A stretch of DNA of 64,000 bases, taken from NCBI GenBank assembly GCA_949358305.1, contig OX442314.1, positions 12,767,060 through 12,831,059 on the forward strand. The letters are read 5' to 3'. Shown one piece after another: positions 19,572 through 30,800 of this stretch; position 1 is the first letter of the stretch, and the number at the start of each line of letters is the position of its first letter. This DNA is from Strigamia acuminata. Lineage: Eukaryota; Arthropoda; Chilopoda; Geophilomorpha; Linotaeniidae. The translations under genes and the position numbers were made by a program. The notes under the pieces were generated by a model. It had not been told where the DNA came from and made no database searches. It was given only the letters and a program-made list of their open reading frames with translations.

Positions 19572-19793
19572 TTTGTAAAAACCTGGCTGATCTAAACTTA
19601 TCATTCGGAAAGATTCCACCCGAATGTGTAATTACATTGGTACAACACTTACCCAGCATTCGACGTCTTAACTTGGAAAGAGCCAATGGCATCACGGATT
19701 TGATTTCAGCCAAGATGTTTACGAGAAACGTGCAAATTGAATACTTAAGCATTCGCTTTACCAAAGTTACAGTAAATGGATGTTTACAACTTT
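19572..19793 (+). pseudogene. LRR gene copy, continuation after MULE, truncated
   Basis: From the second TTTGTAAA onward the family sequence resumes in step (NLADLNLSFG, SIRRLNLERA, FTRNVQIEY). It ends abruptly after GCLQL at about 19793, where sequence of the opposite orientation begins. So this copy was both interrupted by the MULE and decapitated at its 3' end. Confidence 0.82.
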
Positions 19794-19795
19794 TT

Positions 19796-20264
19796 AATTA
19801 TATCACAAGCAGATTTGTCGATGTTTTGGCACTCATGAATTGCCAGATCATTTAATGGATTTTTCATTGCTAGTAATTTTAAAATGGTTGAAGAACTAAT
19901 CGAGTGACACAAGATAATGCTAAATCTGTCAGATTTTGCAGTAAATTCAATTTAAGCTCTGTAATCAAGGTGTCAGAAAAAGCTTGACAATCACAAACAC
20001 TTACCCTTTAGATTGACGGAATTTACCAATAACACGCGCAAATCTTGTTCGGCCATCACGTTTAGTTGCAAAATCGGTTGTTCGAAAATTCTCAGCGAAC
20101 GTAGATTTCTGAATGTAAGGTGGTTACCGGTATTGTCAGAATAAGTTGTTTCTACACAGACTGCACAAACTGTCAATTCTAAACTTTTTAACATTGGACA
20201 GAACGTGCTGATTTGCTGAATATTGACTGCACTAATCCTGCTCAGAGTTATATTAGTTATTCGT
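19796..20264 (-). pseudogene. LRR family C-terminal fragment, inverted
   Basis: The minus strand carries the family's C-terminal LRRs with stops and frame changes (e.g. MLKSLELTVCA, NLRSLRIFEQ). It is joined head-on to the truncated copy at 19793, an inversion junction between two family members. Confidence 0.72.
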
Positions 20265-20849
20265 TTCTTATGTATTTTTTCTAGAAAAAAATTACTAAAA
20301 ACGAAAAATTTACTAAAATTTGTTTGTGTAAAAAAAATTAAATGAAAATAGGTGCATTTAATCCTGAAAAGAGAATTGTCTTATTCGTCTGAAGTGACTT
20401 CTGTTATCAGGATAAGACGCAAAATAATAGGATATGATAGAATTTAAATTCCTTTTTCGTTCTAAAAGATCCAAATCAGAACCTTGAAGCGCCAACCTGG
20501 TTCATTTTATTTTTATGTATTTTTATTTTAATGATGTAGCCAAATTTAAACATCGCATTAATACCAATTTTTATGCAAGCTGACATGACAGTAATATGGC
20601 TGGAACACAGGGCCATTTATAGAAGCAGCAATATTTTAAAACTAATAAATAAGTGGATAAATTTGTATATGATATACTTTCATTAAACGGTATTTTAACA
20701 AACATGTTTAAACGAAACACCTCAGAATCAGAAAAATGGAAAATTTCGACGTATTATATGAAAGAATTGAAATTAAACGCTTGCCATTGAGCACATTGGA
20801 TTTGCTTATTTGATCATTTACCCTTAATCATGTAAATTTAGTCATTTGA
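20265..20849. other. Intergenic, no feature seen
   Basis: AT-rich sequence with no open frame and no match to the repeats noted elsewhere in the window. Confidence 0.5.
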
Positions 20850-22100
20850 TTACAAATTAACATCAAAGTCAGAAGTTGGATCTTGATCTGAATCGACATC
20901 AGGCTCTTGATCTGAAGTTGGATCTTGATCTGAATCGATATCAGGCTCTTGATCTGAATCGACATCAGGATCTTGATCTTGATCTGAATCATCGTCAAGA
21001 TCAAGAACAAGATCCAAGTTCTGACTTTGAACATAACCAGTAATTAGATCACAAGCTGGTTTGTCGATGTTTTGGCAATCGGCAATGCTCAATGCATTTA
21101 GTGTACTTTTCCTTGCTAGCAATTTTAAAACTGTTGCTGAACTTATCGAGTCACACAAAAGAATAAATAAAAACTTCAGATTTTGCAGTGAGTTCAATTC
21201 GATGTACTTTGTGATCAATTTATCGGAAAAAGATTGACAACCCACAACTAATAGGCTCTTTAAATTAACGGAATTTACAAATAACATTTGCAAATGTTGT
21301 TCGGATATTGTGTTTTCTTGTTCACCCGGTTCTTCAGAAATGTGTAGTGTACGTAGATTTCTGAATGGAAGCTGATAGGATACGGTTTTTAAATTGTAAG
21401 AATCAGTTGTTTTAACACATATTGAACAATCGACCAAATATAAACTTTTTAACATTGGACAGAAAAATCCGATTTGCTGAATATTGACTTGACCAATCCT
21501 ACACAGATCTAAGCTAGTTAGTCTTCCCATTGTTTTGCTTAGTACTGATACAACTATTTCATTAAAGGAGTTTGTGAATGTAGGTGGAAAAAATTCAATT
21601 TTACGTAATTTTAGAAACATTTGTGTGACAATGCTGAGATCGTCATCTGTCCATTCATGCAGACTTATTCTGTCGAGGGAATATGATTTAAGCATTTTGT
21701 TGGATTTATAATCTTGTTTTAGGAGTGGAAATAATGGGAAATCACAATATAATTCTTTTAGAAAAGGCAGACTTTTTACGAGTTTTAAACATCCATTAGC
21801 TGTAACTTTGGTAAACTGAACGCTTACGTATTCAATTTTCGCGTTTTTCATCTTGGCTAAAACGAAATCCGTGATACCTCTGTTTCCGTCCAAGTAAAGA
21901 CGTTGTAGGTTGGGCAAATGTTTCACCAATCGTATTACGCAGTCAGATGAAACTCGTCTACTGTATGATAAATTTAGTTCCGCCAGGTTTTTACACACTC
22001 CGATAATTTTATCTACAACTTCGTGTACGTGCAGATCAGAAAACCGGTGCAAACAAAGCAATGATCTCGTGGCAGGACGAATAAATTCATCCGCGTGCAA
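20850..22100 (-). CDS. LRR family member lacking the VHL-box, with acidic repeat tail (probably degraded)
   Basis: 416 residues from the first ATG (22100, MHADEFIRP). The LRR body is intact (NLAELNLSYS, NLQRLYLDGN, NLKSLLVVGC). Family homology continues upstream of that ATG (VNKIYRRLQE...) into a 21-bp minisatellite at 22164-22503, which has replaced the BC-box. In this frame the minisatellite reads as repeated SLRKIKI and no start codon precedes it. At the other end the usual LDLDI terminus has expanded into about 45 acidic residues of DxDSDQxP type, encoded by degenerate GATCTTGATCTGAATCGACA units. Without the docking box it could not recruit Cullin 2 in the usual way. It may be a pseudogene or a truncated LRR-only protein. 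Confidence 0.55.
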   Translation of the reverse strand: MHADEFIRPATRSLLCLHRFSDLHVHEVVDKIIGVCKNLAELNLSYSRRVSSDCVIRLVKHLPNLQRLYLDGNRGITDFVLAKMKNAKIEYVSVQFTKVTANGCLKLVKSLPFLKELYCDFPLFPLLKQDYKSNKMLKSYSLDRISLHEWTDDDLSIVTQMFLKLRKIEFFPPTFTNSFNEIVVSVLSKTMGRLTSLDLCRIGQVNIQQIGFFCPMLKSLYLVDCSICVKTTDSYNLKTVSYQLPFRNLRTLHISEEPGEQENTISEQHLQMLFVNSVNLKSLLVVGCQSFSDKLITKYIELNSLQNLKFLFILLCDSISSATVLKLLARKSTLNALSIADCQNIDKPACDLITGYVQSQNLDLVLDLDDDSDQDQDPDVDSDQEPDIDSDQDPTSDQEPDVDSDQDPTSDFDVNL

Positions 22101-22163
22101 ACTATGTCGAAACGCCGTTTCTTGAAGGCGTCGATATATCTTATTAACCTTATATCTTATTAA

Positions 22164-22503
22164 CCTCAGAGAAATTTTTATTTTCCTCAGAGAAATTTTT
22201 ATTTTCCTCAGAGAAATTTTTATTTTCCTCAGAGAAATTTTTATTTTCCTCAGAGAAATTTTTATTTTCCTCAGAGAAATTTTTATTTTCCTCAGAGAAA
22301 TTTTTATTTTCCTCAGAGAAATTTTTATTTTCCTCAGAGAAATTTTTATTTTCCTCAGAGAAATTTTTATTTTCCTCAGAGAAATTTTTATTTTCCTCAG
22401 AGAAATTTTTATTTTCCTCAGAGAAATTTTTATTTTCCTCAGAGAAATTTTTATTTTCCTCAGAGAAATTTTTATTTTCCTTCAGAGAAATTTTTATTTT
22501 CCT
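22164..22503 (-). repeat. 21-bp minisatellite (about 16 copies) inside an LRR gene
   Basis: Nearly perfect tandem CTCAGAGAAATTTTTATTTTC units. The period is seven codons, so all copies share one frame (KNFSEEN in one frame, SLRKIKI in the frame of the LRR gene). A one-base insertion in the unit near 22480 shifts the frame at the distal end. The near identity of the units indicates recent expansion. Confidence 0.92.
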
Positions 22504-22519
22504 CATTAAAATTTCACTT

Positions 22520-23262
22520 TATTTTTAAATTTTCTATCTAAATAACTATAATCATCGACGAATTTTACATTAACCGTTTCCTCTTTGGTTACAAAAAGAG
22601 CGGCTCTTATTTCAAACCATCTCTCTGAGGCGCGGCTACTATTTGATGGCGGCTACAAAATGAGGGCGATTCTTTAATCGAGAAAATACGGTATTTTTAT
22701 TTTTTGGTCTTCATCTAAAAGTAACTGAATAATTTAATCCCAACCAGTAAACAAATTATGTTCAAAGTCAGAATTTGGATCTTGTTCTTGAACGGGGCTT
22801 GATCTTATAAAAGACCTTGAAGAAGACGACGCAGATTAAAAAATCCACGTAAATCACAATTCAATGACTAAAAAATTCAAAAAATAAAATTGATTTGCAT
22901 AGTTCATTAAATTACTTTTTCTTATCTATTTATTCTCTATATAATCTGAATACAACCGAAGGAATAAATTATTTCCATAACATCGAGTCATCCAAACCTA
23001 ATCAACTATTTCTGTGATTTCCCCAGTTTGACTCCTTTAGTCAGCTAAATTACACCATTGAGGTGTAAATATTACACCTTTAGGCCTGTACACCTTGCAT
23101 GTGTCACGATACACCTTTGAGCGTAAACTTACTCATAAAAATGTAAATTATTTCTCCTAAACAGTAACTTTACATAGTATTTTTAAAAATTTAAAGAAAC
23201 TGTAGAAAAAATAAAAATAAAAAAGTGTAAATTGTTTACATTTTAAATATGGCAGCAACATT
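22520..23262. repeat. Segmental duplicate of 8690-9490
   Basis: Same order of blocks as the 8.7-kb copy, including the LRR C-terminal scrap at about 22755-22850 and the 'ACACCTTTGAG' block at 23109. There is no gene. Confidence 0.6.
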
Positions 23263-23267
23263 ATGTA

Positions 23268-23362
23268 CAGTACTGGACCAAAAAAAACCTTTAGTTTAGC
23301 TGGTCTAAGTTTATCTACCAGGTGGCATAAAAATTCATTCAGATTTAGTGACATCATTTTTC
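23268..23362 (-). mobile_element. Tc1/mariner-like MITE arm
   Basis: Begins TACAGTACTGGACCAAAAAA and ends at GTGACATCATT. It is inverted relative to the copies at 9618, 27088 and 44490. Confidence 0.4.
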
Positions 23363-23531
23363 GCCCGGTCTATCTTTTAATACAGTTGTTAGGTCAAGAC
23401 AAGAGATTGATCAAGATTAATGTCATTGAATATCAACTTTCACGTAAACAGTACGTCTACTGCTTCTATTTATGTAAGCGATGGTTCAATTTCACTATAC
23501 TGTAGCTGTTCCACTGACCTAATACCACGAC

Positions 23532-24849
23532 ATGCCTAATAAGAAATCAGCATCGAGTTTGGAAGAATTGTTTGAAATCAATCTATGCACATTACGACGA
23601 GATACGCCATGATCTTATTCATTTTCCTATCGTATTGGTTAATAAGATATATCAACACTTTGTTGAAATTCGGTCACGAAAATTCGGAGTAATTGCAGTT
23701 TGTAACAGACCAAAGAAACAGTTTCGTTTGCATTCGGATGATTTTATTCGTCCAGGCACGAGATCGTTATGCCGTTTGGACCGGTTTTACGATCTGCCTA
23801 CGAACAAACTTGTAGATAAAATAACCCGCGTTTGTAAAAACCTGGCTGATCTAAACTTATCATCCGTCCAGATTCGACCCGAATTAGTAATTACATTGTT
23901 ACAACATTTACCCAGCATTCGACGTCTTAACTTGACTTTAAACACTGGAATCACAGATTTGATTTTAGCCAAAATGTTTACGAGAAACGTGCAAATTGAA
24001 TATTTAAGCGTTTACTCTACCGAAGTTACAGTAAATGGATATTTACAACTCGTTAAAAATCTGCCGCTTCTAAAAGAATTAAATGTTGATGACCAGATGT
24101 GGAGAGACTTATTTCAACTGCTAAAACAAGATTTTTATCGCAGCAAAATGTTAAATACATATTCCCTCGAAAGTGTAGGTTTAGATGAGTGGACAGATGA
24201 AGATCTCAGCGTAGTACCACAAATGTTTCCTAATTTACGTAAGGTTTCCTTTACGCCAAGCTTCCCCAGGAACGATTTTGATGCTGTAGTTGCGTCAATA
24301 CTATGCAAAACAATGGGAAGAATAACTACGCTAAGTTTGCACAATATTAGTCCGGTCAATATTCGGCAAATCGGCTTTTACTGCCCAATGTTGGAGAGTT
24401 TAGAATTGACTAATTGTTCCATCAGCGCTGATACAACTGACAATTTAGAACACGTCAACAATCATCAGCCATTCAGAAATCTACGCACACTAGAAATTCT
24501 TGAGGTAGAGGTGAATCAACCAGATGTACTAACCAAACAACTTTTGTGCATGTTATTGGTAAATTCCATTAATTTAAAAACACTAGTCTTATATGGTTGT
24601 CAAAGTTTTTCCGATAGTTTCATCACTGAACTCATCGAATTAAATTTACTGCAAAATCTCAGGGAGCTTGTTATTATCTGGTGTAACTCGATTAGTTCTG
24701 AAACAGTTTTAAAATTGCTCGCTATGAAAAATCCCTTAAATGATTTCTATATTTTTCATTGTCAAAATATCGACCAACCAGCTTGTTACATCATTGAAAA
24801 TTATGTTCAAAATCAGAATTTGGATCTTGATATTAATTTGATAGTGTGA
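23532..24849 (+). pseudogene. LRR family copy disabled by a 2-bp deletion in the BC-box
   Basis: The promoter and ATG (23532) match copy 1. At about 23568-23571 the family's GAATTGTGTTTGAAATC has become GAATTGTTTGAAATC. This two-base loss destroys the BC-box Cys codon and shifts the frame to an early stop. From codon 14 on, the remaining approximately 425 codons are fully open to TGA 24849 and otherwise well preserved (FPIVLVNKI, LRRs, NLRTLEILE). A non-ATG start at 23572 would be needed to read them. The lesion looks recent. Confidence 0.75.
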
Positions 24850-25139
24850 ATTATCTCTTAAAGCAATTACCGGTACTATAATATCCAAAAGAATAAATAA
24901 AGTAGATTTATCTCGTTTAGATCAATTAAGCAAACTTTAAGAATTTTTTTCATTTTTCACAAGTGTTAATAAATCTGCATTGTTTTCAAACAATTGAACA
25001 GGGTGTCCACAATATCTCTAAGTCAATTTAAAAAATTTATTAAAATTACTTATAAAAAAATCAGATATTTTGGAAACTTGTACATAACATAACGTATTTA
25101 CAGTAAAGTTTCCATCGCACGGTCCTATAAGCTAACCGA
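24850..25139. other. LRR 3' flank, shared with copy 1
   Basis: Contains AATAAA (about 24890) in the same tract as after 5515 and 10110. No gene. Confidence 0.55.
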
Positions 25140-25320
25140 TTATCAATTTCTGTCCACGTTCTTTATCAATAGTCTCAATGGAAGCCATTATTATTTGCTT
25201 AAAGTCATTTATATCCCTTACTTTGCTACGATACACAATATCTTTCGTATATCCCAAGTCCCCACAAGAAGAAGTCCAGGGGTTTTATGGCTGTAGAACG
25301 AGCAGGCCAGATTCTTATGG
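25140..25320 (-). pseudogene. Mariner-like transposase 3' relic
   Basis: The minus strand reads WPARSTAIKPLDFFLWG, then frameshifts into KDIVYRSKV and a following FKQIIMASIETI helix. It is the same relic as at 10210-10345, and here extends further toward the end of the protein. Confidence 0.65.
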
Positions 25321-25562
25321 AAAACTTTGTGAAGTATTGTTTCTTACGAAGCAGCCATTTTTGTATACTTTTCCTTTTAAAATTATTTGTATGTCTTAAT
25401 TGATCTCCAAAATAAGAAACATAACAAGAATAAAAACTTTAGCTTATCAATATGCAAAAAAAAATTATTTTGTTCCCACCTAATGTTAACTTGTAAAAAA
25501 AATATATAAAATTGTCTAAAGACTTAGTGAACAATCAAAAAAAATAATTTTTTAATGTCAAA

Positions 25563-25829
25563 ATGACCTTTCAGCTGTACAGAATTTACTCGAAGTTTCG
25601 CTATTCGGCAAAGTGTTCTGTTCGCTCAAGTTCTTTCAACGCCGCATCGCATCAACCCCCACGACCTGACTTCAGAAGTGATGAACAAAATACGAAGCTC
25701 AAGAAGCCACCGACGCCACTCAAACTGTCTCGTTTCCAAGACAACAGAAGCAACAGCTGGAAAGGTGGTGATGCAACGCCCAAAATAAAGAGGACGAAAA
25801 AAACTAGATTTTTGCCATTTTTACACTAA
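25563..25829 (+). CDS. Hypothetical 88-residue ORF, Pro/Lys-rich
   Basis: ATG 25563, 88 codons, with a basic, proline-rich C-terminal half (KKPPTPLKLSRFQ, KIKRTKKTRF). I do not recognise it. Its start lies inside LRR-flank sequence, and a possible LTR follows downstream, so a retroelement gag/pol remnant is an alternative. It may also be chance. Confidence 0.2.
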   Translation: MTFQLYRIYSKFRYSAKCSVRSSSFNAASHQPPRPDFRSDEQNTKLKKPPTPLKLSRFQDNRSNSWKGGDATPKIKRTKKTRFLPFLH

Positions 25830-26054
25830 ATCAACCAACGAATCTATTCTCTTACTGACCTCGACATGCTCGATCATAAGGTGATGACACTAACACTAAC
25901 ATTTTCAACACCATTCATCGACTCTTTGACTCCCCCCCCATTCATTTTTTGAACACTCATGAAGACTCTTTATATTAGGCGCCCGGCATCCCTCACTGCC
26001 CGCGCCCTTCTCTGCCCGGCGCCCGGGGTGGTGATCTCGAATTTTATACTTCGT

Positions 26055-26885
26055 TGTCGCCACTAAAATATTTATTTATTTAATTGCTCTGGTTTGGCAC
26101 ACGCCAAGCTGATACAAGTGGGTCTTGGGGTGGAAACTCCCCTGGCACACTTCAATTTGGCTGGGGCTGCTTGCAGCCACAACCGTTTTGGTGCAATAAT
26201 TCAGTTATTTCACCTTTGCGCACGTCTGCTGCGCAGAAAGAGAGTGTGCTCAGTCCTAAAATTTGAGGCTTGGGCCCACTCTTGACATCAACACTGAACA
26301 AACAACACGAATAGTCACTGCTCTGCAAACAGATTTACGTTTCTTGTGTTGAGTTGAGATCTCTGCTATTTTCACATTGTGAAGACAGCCTTTCTTGTTT
26401 GTGCCAAACACCGTTTGACACACGCACTTTGCGAACATTTCACTAACTTTGGGTAACGCCCAAGGAACCCGCTCACTGTCGACCATCGTGAGTCCCGTCG
26501 AGTTTACTCCGGAACTCGCCATCGCCGCCCGAGCAAAACCGTTTGCCGTGAACCACTGCCATTGTGAGAATCCCGTCGAGCTTGCTCCGAGACTCTAGCC
26601 ATCGCGGTCGTACGAGCAGCGTAATTTTTACCGGCGAATTCGCTTCGCCATTTTCCGCGCACCACAACAAGTCGTTGTGGTGCGCGCTTTACTTTTGTTT
26701 CCGCGACCATTGTAGCTCGCATTTCATTCTTTTCATATTTAATCTAGTCTTAATTTATTATCATTATTAATTGTATTAAACCTAATAAATTCATTGTGTT
26801 ATTTTTATATCTAAACAATTTGCCTTAGTTTCATATCCCTAGACACATTTTAGCTTTATTTCCAGATATAAGTCCTACCATGGTG
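26055..26885. repeat. Possible solo LTR or retroelement remnant
   Basis: A GC-richer block from TGTCGCCACTAAAATATTTA to about CCTACCA at 26880. It contains two diverged copies of a CCCGTCGAGNTTNCTCCG(G/A)NACTC unit (26494 and 26573), a strong hairpin (26657-26685) and AATAAA-type signals near its end. LTR-like organisation is suggested by the TG...CA edges, but I found no matching second LTR or flanking duplication. Confidence 0.3.
26657..26685. other. Perfect hairpin (12-bp stem, 5-nt loop)
   Basis: GCGCACCACAAC, loop AAGTC, then the exact complement. Strong secondary structure within the possible LTR. Confidence 0.7.
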
Positions 26886-26960
26886 TACGGTATGTGACTT
26901 GCAGCGGGAAGATGACCTGGAACTTGATCTGGAATCCCAGATCAAGTTTGGTAGTAAAAC

Positions 26961-26987
26961 AATCGTTTATTTACCAAATAAACGATT
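26961..26987. other. Perfect inverted repeat (12-bp arms, 3-nt spacer)
   Basis: AATCGTTTATTT, ACC, then the complement. It is preceded by another imperfect palindrome around CTTGATCTGG/CCAGATCAAG (about 26917-26947). Possibly part of a foldback element. Confidence 0.6.
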
Positions 26988-27087
26988 GCATTCAGAAACA
27001 AAACATTTCTTCTAAAAATTCGTGCGAGACGAAATTTTAGAGAGAAGTTATTGAATGCGCCCGCTATTAAAAGGTAGACTGGCCACA

Positions 27088-27306
27088 TAATGATGTCATT
27101 GAATCTCAATGGATTTTTATGCCACCTGGTAGGTAAAATTAAAACAGCTAAACTGAAGGAAAGTTTCGGTTACAATACAATTAAAACTAATTTTTATTCG
27201 AATGCATTTTCAAACCAAAAAATCCTTTTTCAGACCAAAAAATCCTTTTTCGGACCAAAAAAAATCCTTTTTCAGACAAAAAAAAATGCTTTTTCAGACT
27301 AAAAAA
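27088..27306 (+). repeat. Tc1-like MITE arm followed by a short tandem array
   Basis: 27088-27165 matches the dispersed MITE arm (TGATGTCATTGAATCTC). 27204-27306 is a tandem of TTTTTCAGACCAAAAAATCC-like units, five copies with drift. No gene. Confidence 0.5.
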
Positions 27307-27639
27307 ATGCAGCAAATGCAAGTTGTTCCTACAAGCGGCCCCTCAAAACTACACTGCAATACCCTGCGCAGAAAAACCAAAAAAAAAATTTCCTGTAGCC
27401 CTAAAAATACACTTTTTTTGATAATTTTTGCTACTGTTTCATGATAAAACATCTGATTTTATAAATAAAAAAGTGTGCAAAACCCATTGAAGCAGTTATT
27501 TTTCACCAATTGTACAAATCTATGAGATATACTTTGGTTACCACCACTAGATTACAAAATGTACATTTTTTATAATATTGCAAATATTACCAGGATCTAA
27601 CCTTAAACTTTTATAATAAAATTTATCTATTTCCAAATT

Positions 27640-27778
27640 AAACTCCTAACTCGTAATACTAGAACTTTCCCTTATCGTTGTACCAAGATGTGGAACAATC
27701 TCCCGATGGACATTCGCGCTACCGTACTCGACTGCGCCGCCTTCAATTGTCGTTTCCACTGCCGCCACTTCCACTAAA
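27640..27778 (+). pseudogene. Non-LTR retrotransposon (LINE) ORF2 3' relic
   Basis: One open frame reads TRTFPYRCTKMWNNLPMDIR and ends AAFNCRFHCRHFH before a TAA. The pattern RxxxxWNxLPxxIR...F...L near a stop is the usual last segment of LINE reverse-transcriptase proteins. Only about 45 codons are left. Confidence 0.5.
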
Positions 27779-27836
27779 ACATGGAACATGAAAATGTTAT
27801 TAATGAAAATATAATACTTATAATAAGGAAAAAAAA

Positions 27837-30800
27837 TTATTCTTCATTTTCACTTGGTTTTATACTTGTAAAATGTTGGGCTACAGTCAGTAACCTTTTA
27901 ACTGTCCCCAGAACTTCCGTACAACACTCGCTGTACTGCAAATAGTTTTGATGATTCGTTTTGCCGCAAAGTGGTTTCAGAGGACGAACTTCATCAACTT
28001 CTTTTGAAACAAGAAACTACAAAAAATGTAATTATATGTGTAAAACAACTCAAAATAAAAACAAATTAACATTTTTTTAAAAATTATGTTAAACTTACCT
28101 TCACTGACTCGTGCACTTCGCCCGGATCCTCCCCAAATGCTTCTAACACATCCATAGTTAACTCCATTAAATTAGTAGTTTGATTTTCATACGAAGTTTT
28201 TGTAAACAACAAAGCAACCAAACATTTCCGCGCAACCTAAAAACAAACACAGAATTTATTATATTTTATAAAATAAAAATAACAATTTATTCCTCTCAAT
28301 ACCTGATAACATTTGTAAAAAACCCATTCAAAAGACGGTTTAGCATGAGTTACTTCGCTAAGAGCTGCGTCTAAATCGAATTTGGCCTGTTGGCACCAAA
28401 GTTTCGCCGCTGGATTTAAACCTTTTGCAAAACTCGGTGGCACGTCCGAGCTTCTAGGCGCTGAAAAGTGGCCCCAATTATCTCGCGCCCTTCGGTTGTA
28501 ATTTCGTCGTCTCTTTCCATCTCGTCTGGCCCGTTGATCCCACCGACCGAAATTACCGTCCCAAAACTTCGAAGGTTTTGCTTCACTGAAAATGCAAAAT
28601 TAGAAATTTTAAAAATCGATGTATTCAACATGAAATTAAATCATATTACCCTCTCTTCTTTCTGGGCAATCCACTTTTTACACGACGAACTTCATTCTGC
28701 AGAAACTCGCAGGCTTCCTCACATACTTCCTTACTGTCAGGATGCATGTCCGGATGCCACAGCATGTACAAACGACAAATTGCTGATTCCCTTTTTTCAG
28801 GTGGCACAGTTCTCCAAATTTCCTCGATTTGGTCGGATATTTCATCCATGATTTCTTGCATTGGTCGCGAAAGTCTATGAGTTCCGCTGTCGCCTTGACT
28901 GTCTGAGCAAACCAACATCAATTCTGGATACTCTTTGTGTATTTCTCTTTTGAGTTGTTTATTAGAAATGAACTTGTAAATATCCAAAGCCGTTTTCTCG
29001 ACTGGTGTGTTTCCACCAACATCAACTTTATATCTACAGAGAAGCGAGCCATCATTGCCGGGTTCTTTGATTTTTTCTACTATCCGGCCATAAATGTAAA
29101 TGTCCCGATCATCCGTTTCAATCGCGATGTACTCAAGTGGCTTGTAATAATTAAACGGATTATGATCCAATAAACCGCTCACATCGTCTGGAACGTATGA
29201 ACCCAATTTAGGTCGATAGTCATCTTCAATGTCACCGTCTGGTAATTCCCTTCTCCTTATTTCTTTCAAAGATTCGTACTGCCGAGACAAATCCAACTTG
29301 TCGAGGATTGAACGAAAATGGCTCGCAGCTGAAGGCGATTTAAATGGACAAGCTGAATTAACCATGTTTACTAAATTATCCACGAAATTAGTCTTCATGT
29401 CTGCATGTTCGTGAGCAACCATGAAATCAACGGTATTGCTTCTTGTTTTATGCCAATACGTTGAAACGCTCGTTTCGTTCAATACTTTTTCACTTCCTTT
29501 AATCCGTTTTGCTATCTTCAAAATAGCATAACAACTCACAGTTATGTCGGTGAAAAAGGCGGCAATTTCGTCTAGCTTGGCTTCCCTTCCTTCCGTGTGA
29601 AACGAATGGCGATTAATTACTTTCGTGACAATACGAGTGAACATGGAATCGTAAAACAAACTCTGAATTCTGTCCTTGTCCTTGCAATCATTTTCAATTC
29701 CCGCACATTTTTCACAATTATTGGATAATGTTTCGCTTATATAGTGGTCGTATGATTTTGGTCGGATTAGTGTTGGTAAGTGCAACAAAGCACTTGCAAA
29801 TGTTGATATAGATCCATCCATTTCGGAGATCATTGCAGTGTTCCATTTCTTCCCATCCATTTGAGCCAGTAATTCTACGTCAATTTTACCGTCAAGATCA
29901 AGAACAATAATTTGGGTGCTCTTCACCAAACAAAAATTTTCGTCTGGTAAATAGAGTTCTTCTTCAGTTATCGGTAACACGGCACTGTCTTTTCGTTCAT
30001 TTTTAATTAATTCAGTCAAAAAACCAACGTATGCGTTTTTAAGACTCACTATCACATTTGGGTCTAGTATCGGACCTTCTCCGTATGTGGCGTGGAACAT
30101 ATTGAAGGCTGAACTGTAGTGGCGATGATTGACCAATTTCTCCGTGCCAATTTTTTGCAGAACTTCGAGATAGCTACAAATATGTAATAAATTTAAAAAA
30201 ATTTAGTAAAATCATGAAGGCGATATAACAATATATAAGTTAGTTACCTATACAATTTCTCTGGTAAGTTGTACAAAAATGGCAAACACTCATCAATCTC
30301 AGGACTTTGAAAAACAACTTGATCAGGACGCACAAGTGTTCTTCCATTTTCCACGAGTACACAAGGCACTTTTTTCAGTATATCAACCAAATGCGACTTT
30401 TGATCCAATTTGTCTTTCAGAAAAACGAATATTTCTGCTAGAACATCGCCGAGTAATTTTATTTCTTTAACTCCATTAATGTTAGTTGTGGTATTTTCCT
30501 CGAATTTTAATTTCTGCAAACGGTTGCAAATATTTTCCGCGTGTGTCGTAACATCTTCTACACTCGGCTCCTCGAGATATGCCAGATGCTCAATTTCACT
30601 CTTCAAACCGGAACGTAAACTCCATTCTGGCAACAACTTGGAAACTGTCCAACAAACTCGTTCGTTCTGACAGACAACGCTATTCCGATAACATATTAGT
30701 CCATTAGATTCTAAAGTCTGTTGATGTAAGAAACCGAGGGCTTCCGGTATAACGTGACTGTAGATAAACCTAATAGATGACACTCGACTCAAAAAAGAAT

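Noticed and set aside
22164-22503. Regular direct repeats that might be taken for a CRISPR-like array
   Set aside because: Units are contiguous 21-mers without spacers, in a eukaryotic genome.
22150-22506. 118-codon frame with 15 KNFSEEN heptapeptides, looking like a repeat protein
   Set aside because: It is the minisatellite read in one of its open frames. It has no independent start context and ends where LRR homology (in another frame) begins.
26055-26885. Full LTR retrotransposon centred here
   Set aside because: No second LTR, no target duplication and no pol motif; kept only as a low-confidence possible solo LTR.
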